Of a stretch of 64,000 nucleotides of DNA, positions 53,350 to 63,800 are shown one piece after another. The notes below the pieces were generated by a model, which ran no database searches, was not told the origin of the DNA, and worked only from the letters and a program-made list of their open reading frames with translations. This DNA comes from FEN-1297 sp021817845 (GTDB lineage Bacteria; Bacteroidota; Ignavibacteria; Ignavibacteriales; Ignavibacteriaceae). The position numbers were made by a program, and so were the translations under genes. Within the stretch, counting starts at the first letter, position 1. Every line of letters starts with the position of its first letter. The stretch lies in the NCBI GenBank assembly GCA_021817845.1, contig JAKAFW010000002.1, forward strand, positions 142,137 to 206,136. Direction: 5' to 3'.

Positions 53350-54429
53350 TTGAAATTGAAATATATTATTACTTCATTTAATCAAACAAATAAAATCTTA
53401 TTAGCCCTCTTGTTCTCAATTTTTCTTGTTCGAACTTCTCTTGCCCAAATAAGCAGGATAGATCAAACAGGAAGAAATTCAGTATTAGTTACTGATGATT
53501 CATCAAAAACTCCGGGAGAATTTGTCCCATTATCTCAATTTACTTATGCTGGAAAACCTCGTTACACTTTGGACGGTTCACTGCCTTTGATTAAGACAGA
53601 AATAAATCCCACTAATGCATCTATAGTAGGCGGAGTATTTATCGGAGCAATAGTTTTTCTTCATATACACCAAACAAACGCATGGTGGAGCGGGCAGAGA
53701 GGTAAATTTCATTTTGAGGAGGATTGGGTTTCCGCCCTGCAGGTAGACAAAGCCGGACATTCTTACGGAGGATATATGGCTTCGTATATTATGAGTGAAG
53801 GATTGATGGCTAGCGGATTTTCGTGGAATGCAGCCACGCTATACGGTGCCGGTTTCGGACTGCTTTACCAAACTTACGTAGAGACGGAGGATGGTTTTGC
53901 AAAGACTTGGGGTTTTAGCCCCTCTGATTGGTATTTTGATGCAATTGGTCCCCTATTCTTTTTATCACAGCATTACGTACCCGCCCTGCAAAACATCACA
54001 CCTAAATGGCAGTATATTCCTTCGGAGTGGACAGGTGAGCCGATAATAAACCGCCCAAGAACTTTTATTGATGATTATAACAGCTCGACATTTTGGTGGT
54101 CGGTCAATGTATACAATATTTTACCGGAGTCATGGAAGAAATATTGGGTCCCATGGTTAAATATTGCTGTTGGTTATGGCGCAAATTCAATTGACGTAAA
54201 AGCCGATCCTAATGGACCTCCGGATCAGTTATCGCAAAGAAGATATGTTGTAGGTTTAGATTATAATCTTGTTGAACTTCTACCCAAAGGAGGGCATTTC
54301 TGGAATTGGCTTAGACAGAGTTTAAATTTTATTAAGCTCCCTTCGCCCGCAATTGAGTTCGGTAACGGCGGAACTAAATTTTCGCTTTTGTATCCTTTTA
54401 GATTTAACCTGAATGGATTTAAGTTTTAA
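53350..54429 (+). CDS. DUF2279 (YfiM-like) envelope protein
   Basis: 359 residues; start TTG at 53350, or the second TTG at 53356, which is better spaced from AAGGA (53343-53347). Signal-like segment 'ILLALLFSIFLVRTSLAQ'. The core 'EEDWVSALQVDKAGHSYGGY' with 'GFGLLYQTYVETEDGFAKTW' and 'GFSPSDWYFDAIGPLFFLSQ' is the DUF2279 pattern (conserved D-K-x-x-H and E-x-x-D). The C-terminus is strand-rich ('KFSLLYPFRFNLNGFKF'), suggesting outer-membrane association. Role unknown; probably co-transcribed with the barrel gene upstream. Confidence 0.82.
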   Translation: MKLKYIITSFNQTNKILLALLFSIFLVRTSLAQISRIDQTGRNSVLVTDDSSKTPGEFVPLSQFTYAGKPRYTLDGSLPLIKTEINPTNASIVGGVFIGAIVFLHIHQTNAWWSGQRGKFHFEEDWVSALQVDKAGHSYGGYMASYIMSEGLMASGFSWNAATLYGAGFGLLYQTYVETEDGFAKTWGFSPSDWYFDAIGPLFFLSQHYVPALQNITPKWQYIPSEWTGEPIINRPRTFIDDYNSSTFWWSVNVYNILPESWKKYWVPWLNIAVGYGANSIDVKADPNGPPDQLSQRRYVVGLDYNLVELLPKGGHFWNWLRQSLNFIKLPSPAIEFGNGGTKFSLLYPFRFNLNGFKF

Positions 54430-54446
54430 GAAAAAAAGATTTGAAT

Positions 54447-55994
54447 TTACTTTTTCATACCTTTTATCAATTCCCTTTTCAGATCGAAAAGAGCTGGTGA
54501 AAGCGAGACATGATAACGATGAGGATTTATTAATCTTTTTACACCGGAATCAAGTTTATCGAGATCGTTCTGCCGGGCAGTTCTAATTTCATTTAGGGAA
54601 GGAAAATCATAGGTGAGTTTTCCGTTGCTAAATATCCCGATAAGCAGCGGTTCAATTTGGGAGACACTTGCTTTCGGTAAAATTCTTTTCTTGTTTTCGT
54701 CGAATGGATGTTGAAGAATCAACGGATTATAATCGATTGGTTTTTCATTTTCAAGTGTAACTAAATCGGCAGTGGCTGTATTGTTTGAATCATAAATTCT
54801 AAAAACTTGTTTCGTCCCGGGGTTGGGAATTTTTTCAGGAGTCTCGGATATTTTCAATACAGGAATCCACTCCTCCTCATTTTTCACGGCGACAAGCTTA
54901 TATACTCCTCCTAAAGAAGCATCTCCGGCCGAAGTAATTAATTTTGTACCGACACCGTAAACGAGGCGTTTGATAATGGTATCGGGGTCAATGCCGTAAT
55001 GTTTTGCCTCATCGGAAATTTGAGTAATAATTTGCCAAATATTCATCTCATCCAATTCATTCGACAAAACAATTTTAACTTCATCAAAGCCGGCGTTGTT
55101 CAACATTTTTGCCGCTTTAAGACTAAGGAAGGCAAGATCTCCGGAGTCTAACCGTACCCCTACCGGTTTATGTCCTTTTCTTTTTAATTCTTCAAAAACT
55201 TTTATGGCATTAGGGATGCCGCTTTCCAAAGTATTTATTGTATCGACAAGAAGGATGCAATCATCCGGATATAAATCAGCAAAAGTTTTAAAGGATTCCA
55301 ATTCACTTAATCCCATTGCAATAAAAAGCTGTACCATGCTATGGGCGTGAGTTCCTTTGGGTTGAAGCCCGAGTAAGTGCGAAATGCCGACATTTGAAGA
55401 AAAATCTGCTCCGCCGATTAAAGCGCCGCGGGCACCTGCTATAGCGCCTCGATCTTGTGCACGTCTGGCGCCGAACTCCAATAACATTTGGTTTTGACCC
55501 ATTTCTTTTATCCGCGAAGCCTTAGTTGCAATTAAAGTTTGAAAATTTAATTGATTGAGCAATGCGGTTTCAAGAATTTGTGCCATTGCAAGAGGGCCCT
55601 CTATAATAGTCAGAGGTTCATTCGGGTGAACGACTCTTCCTTCCGGAATTGCACGAAGAGTAATTTGATCAAAATTTCCGTTATCATATAGCCACTTTAA
55701 AAAATCATCTTTGAAAAGTTGATCGCCGTTACTACTTTTTTGGGAGCGGAGTAATTCGATTTCTTCTTTTCCGAAGGCACTATTCTGCATCCAATCTACA
55801 AGCCATTCTAACCCGGCATTTATGCAATAGCCAGCTTTATGTAGACCATAATCAGGATAATAGCGAAAGAAGTGATCAAAGCAAGCTGGTTTTTCATGCA
55901 ACCCGGTCTTAAAATATAACTGCGCCATTACCAGTTGATACTGATCGGTGAAAAGAATTCCTTCGCTTATTTGTTGGTTAAATTTTTTTAGCAA
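54447..55994 (-). CDS. pncB: Nicotinate phosphoribosyltransferase
   Basis: 515 residues from a TTG start with AAGGA upstream. Family features: 'ILFTDQYQLVMAQLYFKTGL', 'YCINAGLEWLVDWMQ', 'EFGARRAQDRGAIAGARGAL' with 'IGGADFSSNVGISHLLGLQP', 'GTHAHSMVQLF', 'VDTINTLESGIPNA', 'GVRLDSGDLAFLSL' and 'YGVGTKLITSAGDASLGGVY'. The enzyme makes nicotinate mononucleotide from nicotinate and PRPP in NAD salvage. The 'GTHAHS' histidine is the usual autophosphorylation site. Alone, convergent with the DUF2279 gene. Confidence 0.95.
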   Translation of the reverse strand: MLKKFNQQISEGILFTDQYQLVMAQLYFKTGLHEKPACFDHFFRYYPDYGLHKAGYCINAGLEWLVDWMQNSAFGKEEIELLRSQKSSNGDQLFKDDFLKWLYDNGNFDQITLRAIPEGRVVHPNEPLTIIEGPLAMAQILETALLNQLNFQTLIATKASRIKEMGQNQMLLEFGARRAQDRGAIAGARGALIGGADFSSNVGISHLLGLQPKGTHAHSMVQLFIAMGLSELESFKTFADLYPDDCILLVDTINTLESGIPNAIKVFEELKRKGHKPVGVRLDSGDLAFLSLKAAKMLNNAGFDEVKIVLSNELDEMNIWQIITQISDEAKHYGIDPDTIIKRLVYGVGTKLITSAGDASLGGVYKLVAVKNEEEWIPVLKISETPEKIPNPGTKQVFRIYDSNNTATADLVTLENEKPIDYNPLILQHPFDENKKRILPKASVSQIEPLLIGIFSNGKLTYDFPSLNEIRTARQNDLDKLDSGVKRLINPHRYHVSLSPALFDLKRELIKGMKK

Positions 55995-56112
55995 TTTGAG
56001 TCCTTATAATCATAATTGATTAAATCCAGTAGAAAAATAAATCTTAAACTATCATATTCAAAACTGTACATTTACAACAAATTGCAGTTAGTTAGTGTCA
56101 GCCAGAAAAAAT

Positions 56113-57783
56113 TTATAGTTGTTTAAGCTTAGACATAAAATCCGCAGGATTTAAGGAATGAAGAAGCTCTTCAACTTTTTGTTTATCTTTAAATTTATTT
56201 ACAATATCTACGAGGAACTTTAGTTGAAGTTCATTTTTGTTTTTTGGTGTTAAGAGAAGAAAAATTATCCGTGATGGAGTTCCGTCGCTGGCTTCAAAAT
56301 TGATTCCTTCTTGGTTTAGTGCGATGGCTACCGCCGGTTTGGAAATATCCACTCTTGCGTGGGGAATGGCAAGATAGTTAGCAATGCCTGTGGGAATGGA
56401 ATTTTCTCTTTCAATTACTTCATTATAAATTTTTTCAGTGCTGAGATTAAAGTTTTTGCTTATCAAACTTACCAATTCTCTAATCACTTCATTTTTACCG
56501 GCGGAGTTTGTAAATAGGATTAAATTGGGGTTTAAAATGTTTAAAAGGCTTTCCTTTGCCTTTAGAAAATATTTCATAAACGGAGCGCTTGATACGGAAG
56601 TAACGAGAGCCATAATTACAAGAGCAACAAAAACATTTGCATGAATTAGTCCATATTTAAAAGCTAATATCCCAAGGATAATTTCCATAGCACCTCGGGA
56701 ATTCATACCAAAGCCAATTGCAAGTGAATCGTTCTTATTTAATCCAGCAAATCTAGCTCCTATACCACAACCAATTACTTTGCCAAAGAATGCAAAGATT
56801 AGGATTACTGCTACTATTAAGAAATTAAAGTTTGTAATAAAGTTAACAGTGAGACCGATAGACACAAAGAATAATGGAGCAAAAATATTTGTAATAAATT
56901 GCTGAATAATTTCTTTAGTTTTTTCCTTTATATGTACAGAGTCTCCGATAGCAATCCCCATAATGAATGATCCGAAAATAGCGTGTATACCAATATATTC
57001 TGTAAAAGCGGCACTAAGAAATCCAAGAATTAATATAAAGTTTAGCACACCACCAGGAAAATTTAGATTTTTTTGTATCCAAGGAATAATTTTGTTTATT
57101 ATCTTTCTTAAGATTAGGAGAACAAAAAGAGTGAAGGTAATAAGTAAAATTAAAGTCTGGCCAAAGGTAAGTCCATGATTATTAGCCCCTATCATGCTAA
57201 GGATAACAGAGAAGATTAGCCACCCCACAATGTCGTTAAACATAGCCGCAGCGACAATAATGTAACCGATCTCTGTTTTAAATATTCCCAAGTCCATTAG
57301 GGTTTTTACAATAACAGGCAAAGCCGAAATTGACAAGGCGATTCCCATAAACAGGGCAAAGGCTAATTTCAAATTGTCGTCTTTTATCCCCAATAAATGA
57401 GGAAAGAAATATGCTCCGGTAAATCCAAGAGCAAACGGAATTATAATTCCCATAATACCTGTTAAAAAAGCTGTCTTCCCTTCTTTTACAACGACTGAGA
57501 GATCAACCTCCAATCCGGAAACAAGAAGAAGCAGAATAACTGCAAGGTTCACAATTCCATCAAGCGCGACTTTTACACCATTATTTTGTGGAAACAGCCA
57601 GTTAAAGGCATACGGCAGCAACGAGCCAAATATAGTGGGGCCTAAAATAATTCCGGCAATAATTTCCCCCACCACTGCCGGCTGTCCGATTTTGTTAAAA
57701 AGTTCCCCTAGCAGCTTTGCAGATAACAACATTAAGCTTATGCTTAATAAAAATGTGACAATATTTTCTGAGGTTAATTGCAT
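56113..57783 (-). CDS. CPA2-type cation/proton antiporter fused to PTS EIIA-like domain
   Basis: 556 residues. Residues 1-395 form 12-13 membrane spans of a Na+/H+ (or K+/H+) exchanger: 'VVGEIIAGIILGPTIFGSLL', 'AVILLLLVSGLEVDLSVVVK', 'AAMFNDIVGWLIFSV' and 'GFGMNSRGAMEIILGILAF'. Residues ~410-556 are a PTS EIIA type-2 domain with the phosphorylatable histidine in 'IPTGIANYLAIPHARVDISK' and 'RIIFLLLTPKNKNELQLKFL'. The fusion suggests regulation of ion exchange by phosphotransfer. Five bases separate it from the universal stress protein gene upstream, so the pair forms an operon. Confidence 0.93.
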   Translation of the reverse strand: MQLTSENIVTFLLSISLMLLSAKLLGELFNKIGQPAVVGEIIAGIILGPTIFGSLLPYAFNWLFPQNNGVKVALDGIVNLAVILLLLVSGLEVDLSVVVKEGKTAFLTGIMGIIIPFALGFTGAYFFPHLLGIKDDNLKLAFALFMGIALSISALPVIVKTLMDLGIFKTEIGYIIVAAAMFNDIVGWLIFSVILSMIGANNHGLTFGQTLILLITFTLFVLLILRKIINKIIPWIQKNLNFPGGVLNFILILGFLSAAFTEYIGIHAIFGSFIMGIAIGDSVHIKEKTKEIIQQFITNIFAPLFFVSIGLTVNFITNFNFLIVAVILIFAFFGKVIGCGIGARFAGLNKNDSLAIGFGMNSRGAMEIILGILAFKYGLIHANVFVALVIMALVTSVSSAPFMKYFLKAKESLLNILNPNLILFTNSAGKNEVIRELVSLISKNFNLSTEKIYNEVIERENSIPTGIANYLAIPHARVDISKPAVAIALNQEGINFEASDGTPSRIIFLLLTPKNKNELQLKFLVDIVNKFKDKQKVEELLHSLNPADFMSKLKQL

Positions 57784-57788
57784 TAATA

Positions 57789-58628
57789 TTATCTAAGAAT
57801 TAAAAGATTAGAAGGAAGGTGTTTAATTGAAAATTCAAGTTCGTTTGGAAAGAGCCTGTCAAAGAAATAAGACCTTTTAGTTTTTCCGTTAACTGCGAAT
57901 ATGTCAATATTGTTGTTTTGAACAAAATCTCTTTCAGCCCAACCTTCACGCCCATACAGACACTTAACTATTATAGGAATTCCTTTCAAATTTAATTCTC
58001 TCACAAACATAATTAGTTTTTCTTCTTCTTCCTTTTGAAAAATTGAGATTACTTTGTCAGCGTTTGAAGTAATACCTGACTCCATTGCAGCGCTTGATAA
58101 GCCCGGTGTGTATATGTCCCGGACTACAATAAATTCATTCGCATTTTCCATCAGAGCAAATTGATAGGATAATTTAATAATGGATTCGCTGTCCTGGGAA
58201 TAATCTGTTGATACACAAAACTTCTTAAAGCCAATAGCAACTTCTGAGGAAGATTCTATAATGAGTACAGATGAAGAAGCTTCCCGCATAATTTTTCTAG
58301 CCACAGAGCCAAGATAATATTTTAGAACCGGTTCTTTCTCAAGAGCGCCCGCAATTAATAAGTCAACATTTGCAGACTTAGTTACTTTAAGTATCTCATT
58401 TGCCGGGTTTCCCTGCGCCCATATTATTTCTGTGGACTGCTTTGCCAATCCAGAATCATCTATCATTTTACCTAATTTCAGTTCTGATTCATTGTCTTTT
58501 TTGCCTGAATGAATTAAAACTATTTCGGAATTAAATAGTTCTTTCAACCGTTTAGTTTCTTTTAAGAGAGCAAGTCCGGTTGGTGAAAAAGTTAAAGCTA
58601 AACCTAATTTCTTAAACGGAAAGTTCAT
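57789..58628 (-). CDS. Tandem universal stress protein (two UspA domains)
   Basis: 279 residues, two Usp halves. The first ends 'VDLLIAGALEKEPVLKYYLG' and 'SVARKIMREASSSVLIIES', which contains the G-2x-G-9x-G-S/T-like nucleotide loop in a reduced form. The second starts 'KKFCVSTDYSQDSESIIKLS' and ends 'LFPNELEFSIKHLPSNLLIL'. Such proteins bind ATP or other nucleotides and modulate stress responses. Co-transcribed with the antiporter-EIIA fusion, for which it may act as a cytosolic regulator, an arrangement that fits the Usp domain found inside many antiporters. Confidence 0.9.
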   Translation of the reverse strand: MNFPFKKLGLALTFSPTGLALLKETKRLKELFNSEIVLIHSGKKDNESELKLGKMIDDSGLAKQSTEIIWAQGNPANEILKVTKSANVDLLIAGALEKEPVLKYYLGSVARKIMREASSSVLIIESSSEVAIGFKKFCVSTDYSQDSESIIKLSYQFALMENANEFIVVRDIYTPGLSSAAMESGITSNADKVISIFQKEEEEKLIMFVRELNLKGIPIIVKCLYGREGWAERDFVQNNNIDIFAVNGKTKRSYFFDRLFPNELEFSIKHLPSNLLILR

Positions 58629-58819
58629 TTTATTGTCTTTGATTAACGAATTTATAAAAATGATTATTTTATATTCATAATTAAAATTTTAAGAATGAAA
58701 GTCAAGTTTAAATGTGGACAATAATCTTTTTCAGTAAGATTAAAAGGATTTTGATTTTTACCAAGGATTGTTATTTTTAATACTTAATTTATTAAAAGGA
58801 AACATTAAATTAATTTTCA

Positions 58820-59704
58820 ATGAAAATAGAAAAAAGAAATTTTGGGAATAGTAGTTTAAAGGTATTCCCTCTTGGATTTGGCGCAGGACATATAGATGCA
58901 AGTGAGTTAACAGATGAAGAGGCTTCACGTCTTCTTAATTCCGTTTTAGATCTCGGAATTAATCTTATTGATACTGCACGCGGTTATGGAGCTTCAGAAG
59001 AAAGAATTGGCAAGCATATTTCACATCGCAGGGATGAATTTATTCTATCGACAAAAGTTGGCTATGATGTCCCGGGCTACAATGATTGGACTTACGATTG
59101 TATAATTGCCGGAGTTGACAGGGCTTTACACACACTTAAAACGGATCACATTGATATTGTTCATTTACATTCGTGTCCGCTGGGAACGCTTGAATACGGC
59201 GAAGTAATTGCCGCTCTCCAAAAAACAGTTGAGGCAGGTAAAGTTAGATTTGCAGCTTATTCCGGTGAAAACGATGAGCTTGGCTATTCAATTCATTCCG
59301 GAAAGTTTGGAAGTGTGCAAACATCTGTAAATATTTTTGATCAAAGAAATCTTGACTACCTTTTACCGGAAGCTAAAAAAAGAGGAATAGGAGTAATCGC
59401 GAAGCGTCCTGCCGGGAATATTCCATGGAAATTTCCGGAGCAACCTCACGGAAGATATGCCGAGCAATATTGGCTGCGAATGAAAAAAATGGACTTAGAT
59501 TTTGGAGATAACTGGCTTGATACCGCACTAAGGTTTACAGCTTTTACTGAAGGTGTAGATACGTTTATTGTTGGAACTTCCAATCTTGATCATCTTAAAA
59601 ACAATTTAACGATTTTGGAAAAGGGTCCCCTCCCGGAAGAAATTTATTCAAACTTGAGGAAGACTTTTAAGCAAAATGACGATAATTGGACAGGCCAAAT
59701 TTAG
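58820..59704 (+). CDS. Aldo/keto reductase
   Basis: 294 residues. Aldo/keto reductase barrel: 'FPLGFGAGHIDASELTDEEA', 'LGINLIDTARGYGASEERIG' (catalytic D and Y), 'FILSTKVGYDVPGYNDWTYD' (catalytic K), 'LKTDHIDIVHLHSCP' (catalytic H), 'GVDTFIVGTSNLDHLKNNL' near the C-terminus. It reduces carbonyls with NADPH; the substrate is unknown. Divergent from the Usp gene, isolated on the plus strand. Confidence 0.92.
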   Translation: MKIEKRNFGNSSLKVFPLGFGAGHIDASELTDEEASRLLNSVLDLGINLIDTARGYGASEERIGKHISHRRDEFILSTKVGYDVPGYNDWTYDCIIAGVDRALHTLKTDHIDIVHLHSCPLGTLEYGEVIAALQKTVEAGKVRFAAYSGENDELGYSIHSGKFGSVQTSVNIFDQRNLDYLLPEAKKRGIGVIAKRPAGNIPWKFPEQPHGRYAEQYWLRMKKMDLDFGDNWLDTALRFTAFTEGVDTFIVGTSNLDHLKNNLTILEKGPLPEEIYSNLRKTFKQNDDNWTGQI

Positions 59705-59713
59705 TTACAAATC

Positions 59714-60118
59714 TCATCCTTTTTTTACAACTGCTTTGATTTTTACGGTACCTGAGTTTTTAAAGTGGAGAAAAAACACTTCAGTTGAATTAGGCTTTAA
59801 GTTTTTTTTCAAAAATAAAAGCATAACATGGTAGCCACCCTCTTTAAATGAAAAAGTAGAATGGGGTTTAATAACAACGTCTTTAACCTCGCGCATCCCC
59901 ATCATCCCTTTTTGGATATAGGATTCGTGAAGCTGCACAAGTTCGGCAATATTTGAGCTTACATACAGCAAAGTTTCAGGTTTACCGGAATTATTAGTTA
60001 CCTCAAAATAAAGTGCGCTGTTCATGCCTTTGTTCGCGGGGCGAAGCCACGCATTTTTCACATCAACTTTTTGAAGATGTAAATTTAATAACGCGAGAAA
60101 TGCTAAAACAAGAACCAT
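59714..60118 (-). CDS. PCu(A)C-family copper chaperone
   Basis: 134 residues. Short signal peptide ('VLVLAFLALLNLHLQ'). Copper ligands of the family are present: histidine in 'IAELVQLHESYIQKGMMGMR' with the two methionines, and 'FKEGGYHVMLLFLKK' giving H and M. Periplasmic PCu(A)C delivers Cu(I) to the CuA centre of cytochrome oxidase. It overlaps or abuts the SCO gene (stop at 60120), which supports a copper-insertion operon. Confidence 0.9.
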   Translation of the reverse strand: MVLVLAFLALLNLHLQKVDVKNAWLRPANKGMNSALYFEVTNNSGKPETLLYVSSNIAELVQLHESYIQKGMMGMREVKDVVIKPHSTFSFKEGGYHVMLLFLKKNLKPNSTEVFFLHFKNSGTVKIKAVVKKG

Positions 60119-60119
60119 T

Positions 60120-60740
60120 TTAATCCTCTAAAGATTTTATATCTGAAATTAATTTTTGAGAATTTACCTTACTACCGCGGTATTCGTTTCTAATTCTTCC
60201 TTGTTTGTCAACTAGAAAAAGTTTATCTGTATGAGTGTAAAAATAAATCGGACGTTTTTTATCGACAAAAGTTGTATCCCCTGGTATAGCAATAAAATCA
60301 AACTCATGAATTATAGAGTCAATATTTTTTTTGTTTCCGGTGAGAAAAACAAAATTCTTTAAGTTCACATCCCTTACTTCTGCATATTCTTTTAATACTT
60401 TGGGTGTATCGCGATTTGGATCAAACGACATGGCAGCAAATTGCACTCCGGTTATTCCTTCTTTAGCAAGCTCCTGCTGAACCATCTGCATATTATGAGT
60501 CGTCATTGGACAAATATCCGGGCAGTTGGTGTAGATAAAAGTAATTACAAGAATTTTTCCCTTAAAATCAGAGGGGAAATTTACCTTTGCACTATCTTGG
60601 TTTAACAAAACATAATTATTACCGGATATATCTTTCTGTTCGGGAAATTTCTTTGCACAGCCGAAGAAAAGAAAGGAGATTAAACCGGAGAAGAAAACAA
60701 ATAATGTAATTTTATTTGGAACTAATTTGAGATGATTCAT
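60120..60740 (-). CDS. SCO1/SenC-family copper metallochaperone
   Basis: 206 residues, a lipoprotein by its N-terminus ('LISFLFFGCAKKFPEQ', lipobox FGC). The thioredoxin-like fold carries the copper motif C-x3-C in 'YTNCPDICPMTTHNMQMVQQ' and the distal histidine in 'RPIYFYTHTDKLFLVDKQG'. SCO proteins load copper into cytochrome c oxidase and keep its cysteines reduced. Operon with the PCu(A)C gene immediately downstream. Confidence 0.93.
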   Translation of the reverse strand: MNHLKLVPNKITLFVFFSGLISFLFFGCAKKFPEQKDISGNNYVLLNQDSAKVNFPSDFKGKILVITFIYTNCPDICPMTTHNMQMVQQELAKEGITGVQFAAMSFDPNRDTPKVLKEYAEVRDVNLKNFVFLTGNKKNIDSIIHEFDFIAIPGDTTFVDKKRPIYFYTHTDKLFLVDKQGRIRNEYRGSKVNSQKLISDIKSLED

Positions 60741-60831
60741 TTATCAAAACTGTATCAAAATATATTAATGAAATTTAACGAATTCATCAATTTTAAATTG
60801 TGATTTCAAGATTTCAGGCTTGCCGACGGAC

Positions 60832-63800
60832 TCATTTCCCAGGTTTGGAAATAACTCCCTTGCTTTTATGGCCATTAATTTTAACAGTTATCGGCTCATT
60901 AAACCGTAAGTGTCTCGTCCAGGTTAATTCTTTGAACGGTTTTTGAGTAAGAAGCCACTGCCAGTCAATAAAGCCCAACTTATTAAGGTCATTGACAGTA
61001 AAATACCCGGTTTTAAATGAAGTTATATTTTGAAAAAAGTGAGAGCCTTGAGAAGGTGTAACATTAAAATCTTTAAATCCGGATTCTACAATTACCGATG
61101 CGCCCGCAATCTGATCCCAAGTAACAGGTATGCCAAGCCATTTGTCAAGACTTCCCCAGCGTCCTACTCCAATTAAAATATACGGTCTTTTCTGATCAAG
61201 CAATATTGAATTGAAATAACTTACTTCTGCAGCAGTTTCCTGGCTTTTAGAACGGTCAAACTTTTGAATATCAACAAAGACAATATCATGAATATCTTTT
61301 GTTGCGCCGTTGCCAAGTACCTGTTGGCTTTGACAGATCAAGTCTTCCGTATTTGCAGAATCAACATCAAGCTCTTCTAACTCATGGCTAATAACCAAGG
61401 GACGCATTTGAAGCATAGCAAATTCTTTCGGTCTGCCGAAAGGGACTTCAAGATTAACGGCAAATTCAATTTCCACCGGAACGCCCATCCCCCAAGCACC
61501 AAGATCGAGAAGTATATCTAAGATATCGGCAAGCGGAAAAACTTTTTGTTTTAAGATGGGAGCAAAAGTAACTACTCGCTTGCCGGCTCTTGATACGCCA
61601 TCATAAACAGCATCATTTTCTACCGAGTATGTTGAGCCAACATTTATTAAAGTGTTATCCTCTTCAGCTTTCTTCAAGCCAAATCTCTTAATAAAATTAT
61701 CAGGTTTACCAGTAAGAATTTTATTTGAATGATCGGTTAAATCGAGTGCAAAAAACTCCTGTTGTGCATTCCGAACAGTTTCTTTTGCAGAAAAGAATTG
61801 CATCATATGTTTAGGATATCTTGGGCAAAATCTTACCACATTACCTCCGTCTACGACCTGCTTTCCGAGCCCTAATCCAACCATGGCGATTCCGTCAGTA
61901 GATTTTTGCGGAGGGATCGGGTAAAAGTTATACGATTTTGCAACTCCTGAAAAATCCGGATAGAAGCGTCCATCCCGCTGCGCCCCAACAAGCCTTTGAA
62001 TGATAACGGCCATCTTTTCTTCTTCCAGACGGTAAGTTGTAGCCTTCATATAATCTTGAGCTTTTTTATAAAAGGTAGAAGCAAAAACTCCTTTGATGCT
62101 TTGAAGTAACTGTTCAAGTCGGATTTTAGGATCTGGATCGTTGTTCGGAATCATATAAGTTTGGTAAACACCGGCAAAAGGTTGAAACTGCGAATCTTCA
62201 AGCAGACTTGAGGAGCGCACAGCAAGAGGTTCGTGAATGGCACTCAAAAAGTCGATAAGCTTTGTTACAATTTCAAGCGGAAAGATTTTTGCATCAAGAA
62301 AGCGGCGGGTAATTTCATCATCATCAATTCCGCCGAGCGCAAAAATATCAAGGCGGTTATCTTCCAAGAACTGATCGAAAACATCAGTAGCAATAACAAC
62401 GGCTGAAGGGACAGAGATTTCAATTCCGTCAAATTTATTTTTTATCTTGTCATTGTTGATTAAAGTATTGATAAAACCGAGCCCGCGTGCTTTACCGCCG
62501 AGTGATCCGCCACCGATTCTTGCGAAACTATTTTTATCATCGAATGATTCCTTATTAAAGTCTGTGATTATACCTTTTAATCTATTTTCTTGGTACAAAT
62601 GGATAGAAGTAATTAATTCGTTTCTTAACTCCGATGAATTTTTGAAGTCTGAGACTTTTCTCGGTCTTAATTTATGAGCTAACCAAAATTCTGTTCTTGC
62701 TTTAAGCCATTTAGAATAATCATTTCTTTCAGCATGATAGAAGATACTTTCGTCGGGAACAATTTTTAATTGTTCTTCGAGTGTTTTAAGATTATTAGCA
62801 CGTCCTACTTTTTTCCCGTTGGCGGCTTGAAATATAAAATCTCCGAAACCTAGATTATTCATAATGAACTTACGGAGTTCATGCAGAAGCTTTGGCGAAC
62901 CTTTCAGGAGAAAATCGGCACCGACTTCTTTGGCCTTTTCTGCAAATTCAGCATTGCTTGATTGAAGAAGAATCGGTATATCCTTGTGTTGGGCTTTTAC
63001 ATTTTTGGCAAACTTAATTCCCGCTTCCGGGTCTCTGACACCAAAGTGCCTGAAATTGCTATCAGTAATTATTCCGAGGATAAAATCTTCATACTTTGTA
63101 TAATATTCCCAGGCTTCTTCATAGGTAGTACAGAGAAGAATTTTCGGACGGGCACGCATCCTTAAATATTTGTGGGTTAAATTAACTCCTTCAGAAAGTA
63201 GACGCTGTGACTGATCAAATATTTCAGTATAAATTAGGGGGAGATAAGCGGAATAAAATTTTACATTATCTTCAACTAAAATTATTACCTGTACACCGAC
63301 AACGGAAGTGTCATTTTCGACATTAATTCTATCTTCGGCATATTTAATTATACCAATTATGAGGCGGTAATCCCCTTGCCAAATAAAAATTCTATCAAAG
63401 ATGGAAGTATCATAATTTGCGATTAAATCTTTCCGTTCGCGGTTGTCGTAAGCCAGTAGAATAATCGGAGTTTTAATACCTGCATCGCGAATAAGCCGGG
63501 CAAACTTAATTACATGCATATCTTCGATGTGCAAAGTGGTGATAATTAAGTCGAAGCGATTATCTTCAAGAGCTAGCTCCAGAGCTTCCGAGCCGGTTGT
63601 GACGTGCGTAATTTCAGGAGCCTGGCTTAAGTTTAGAAGTTGATAATCCTGACGGATAAGTTCATACAATCTTCCGTCTTCCTCAAAGAGATAATAATCA
63701 TAAAGGCTTGAGATGAGCAAGATTTCCCGAATTTTATAACGCATTAATTTTTGGAACTCTTTAATACGAGTGCTAAAAATATCTTCAATGTCAATGATAT

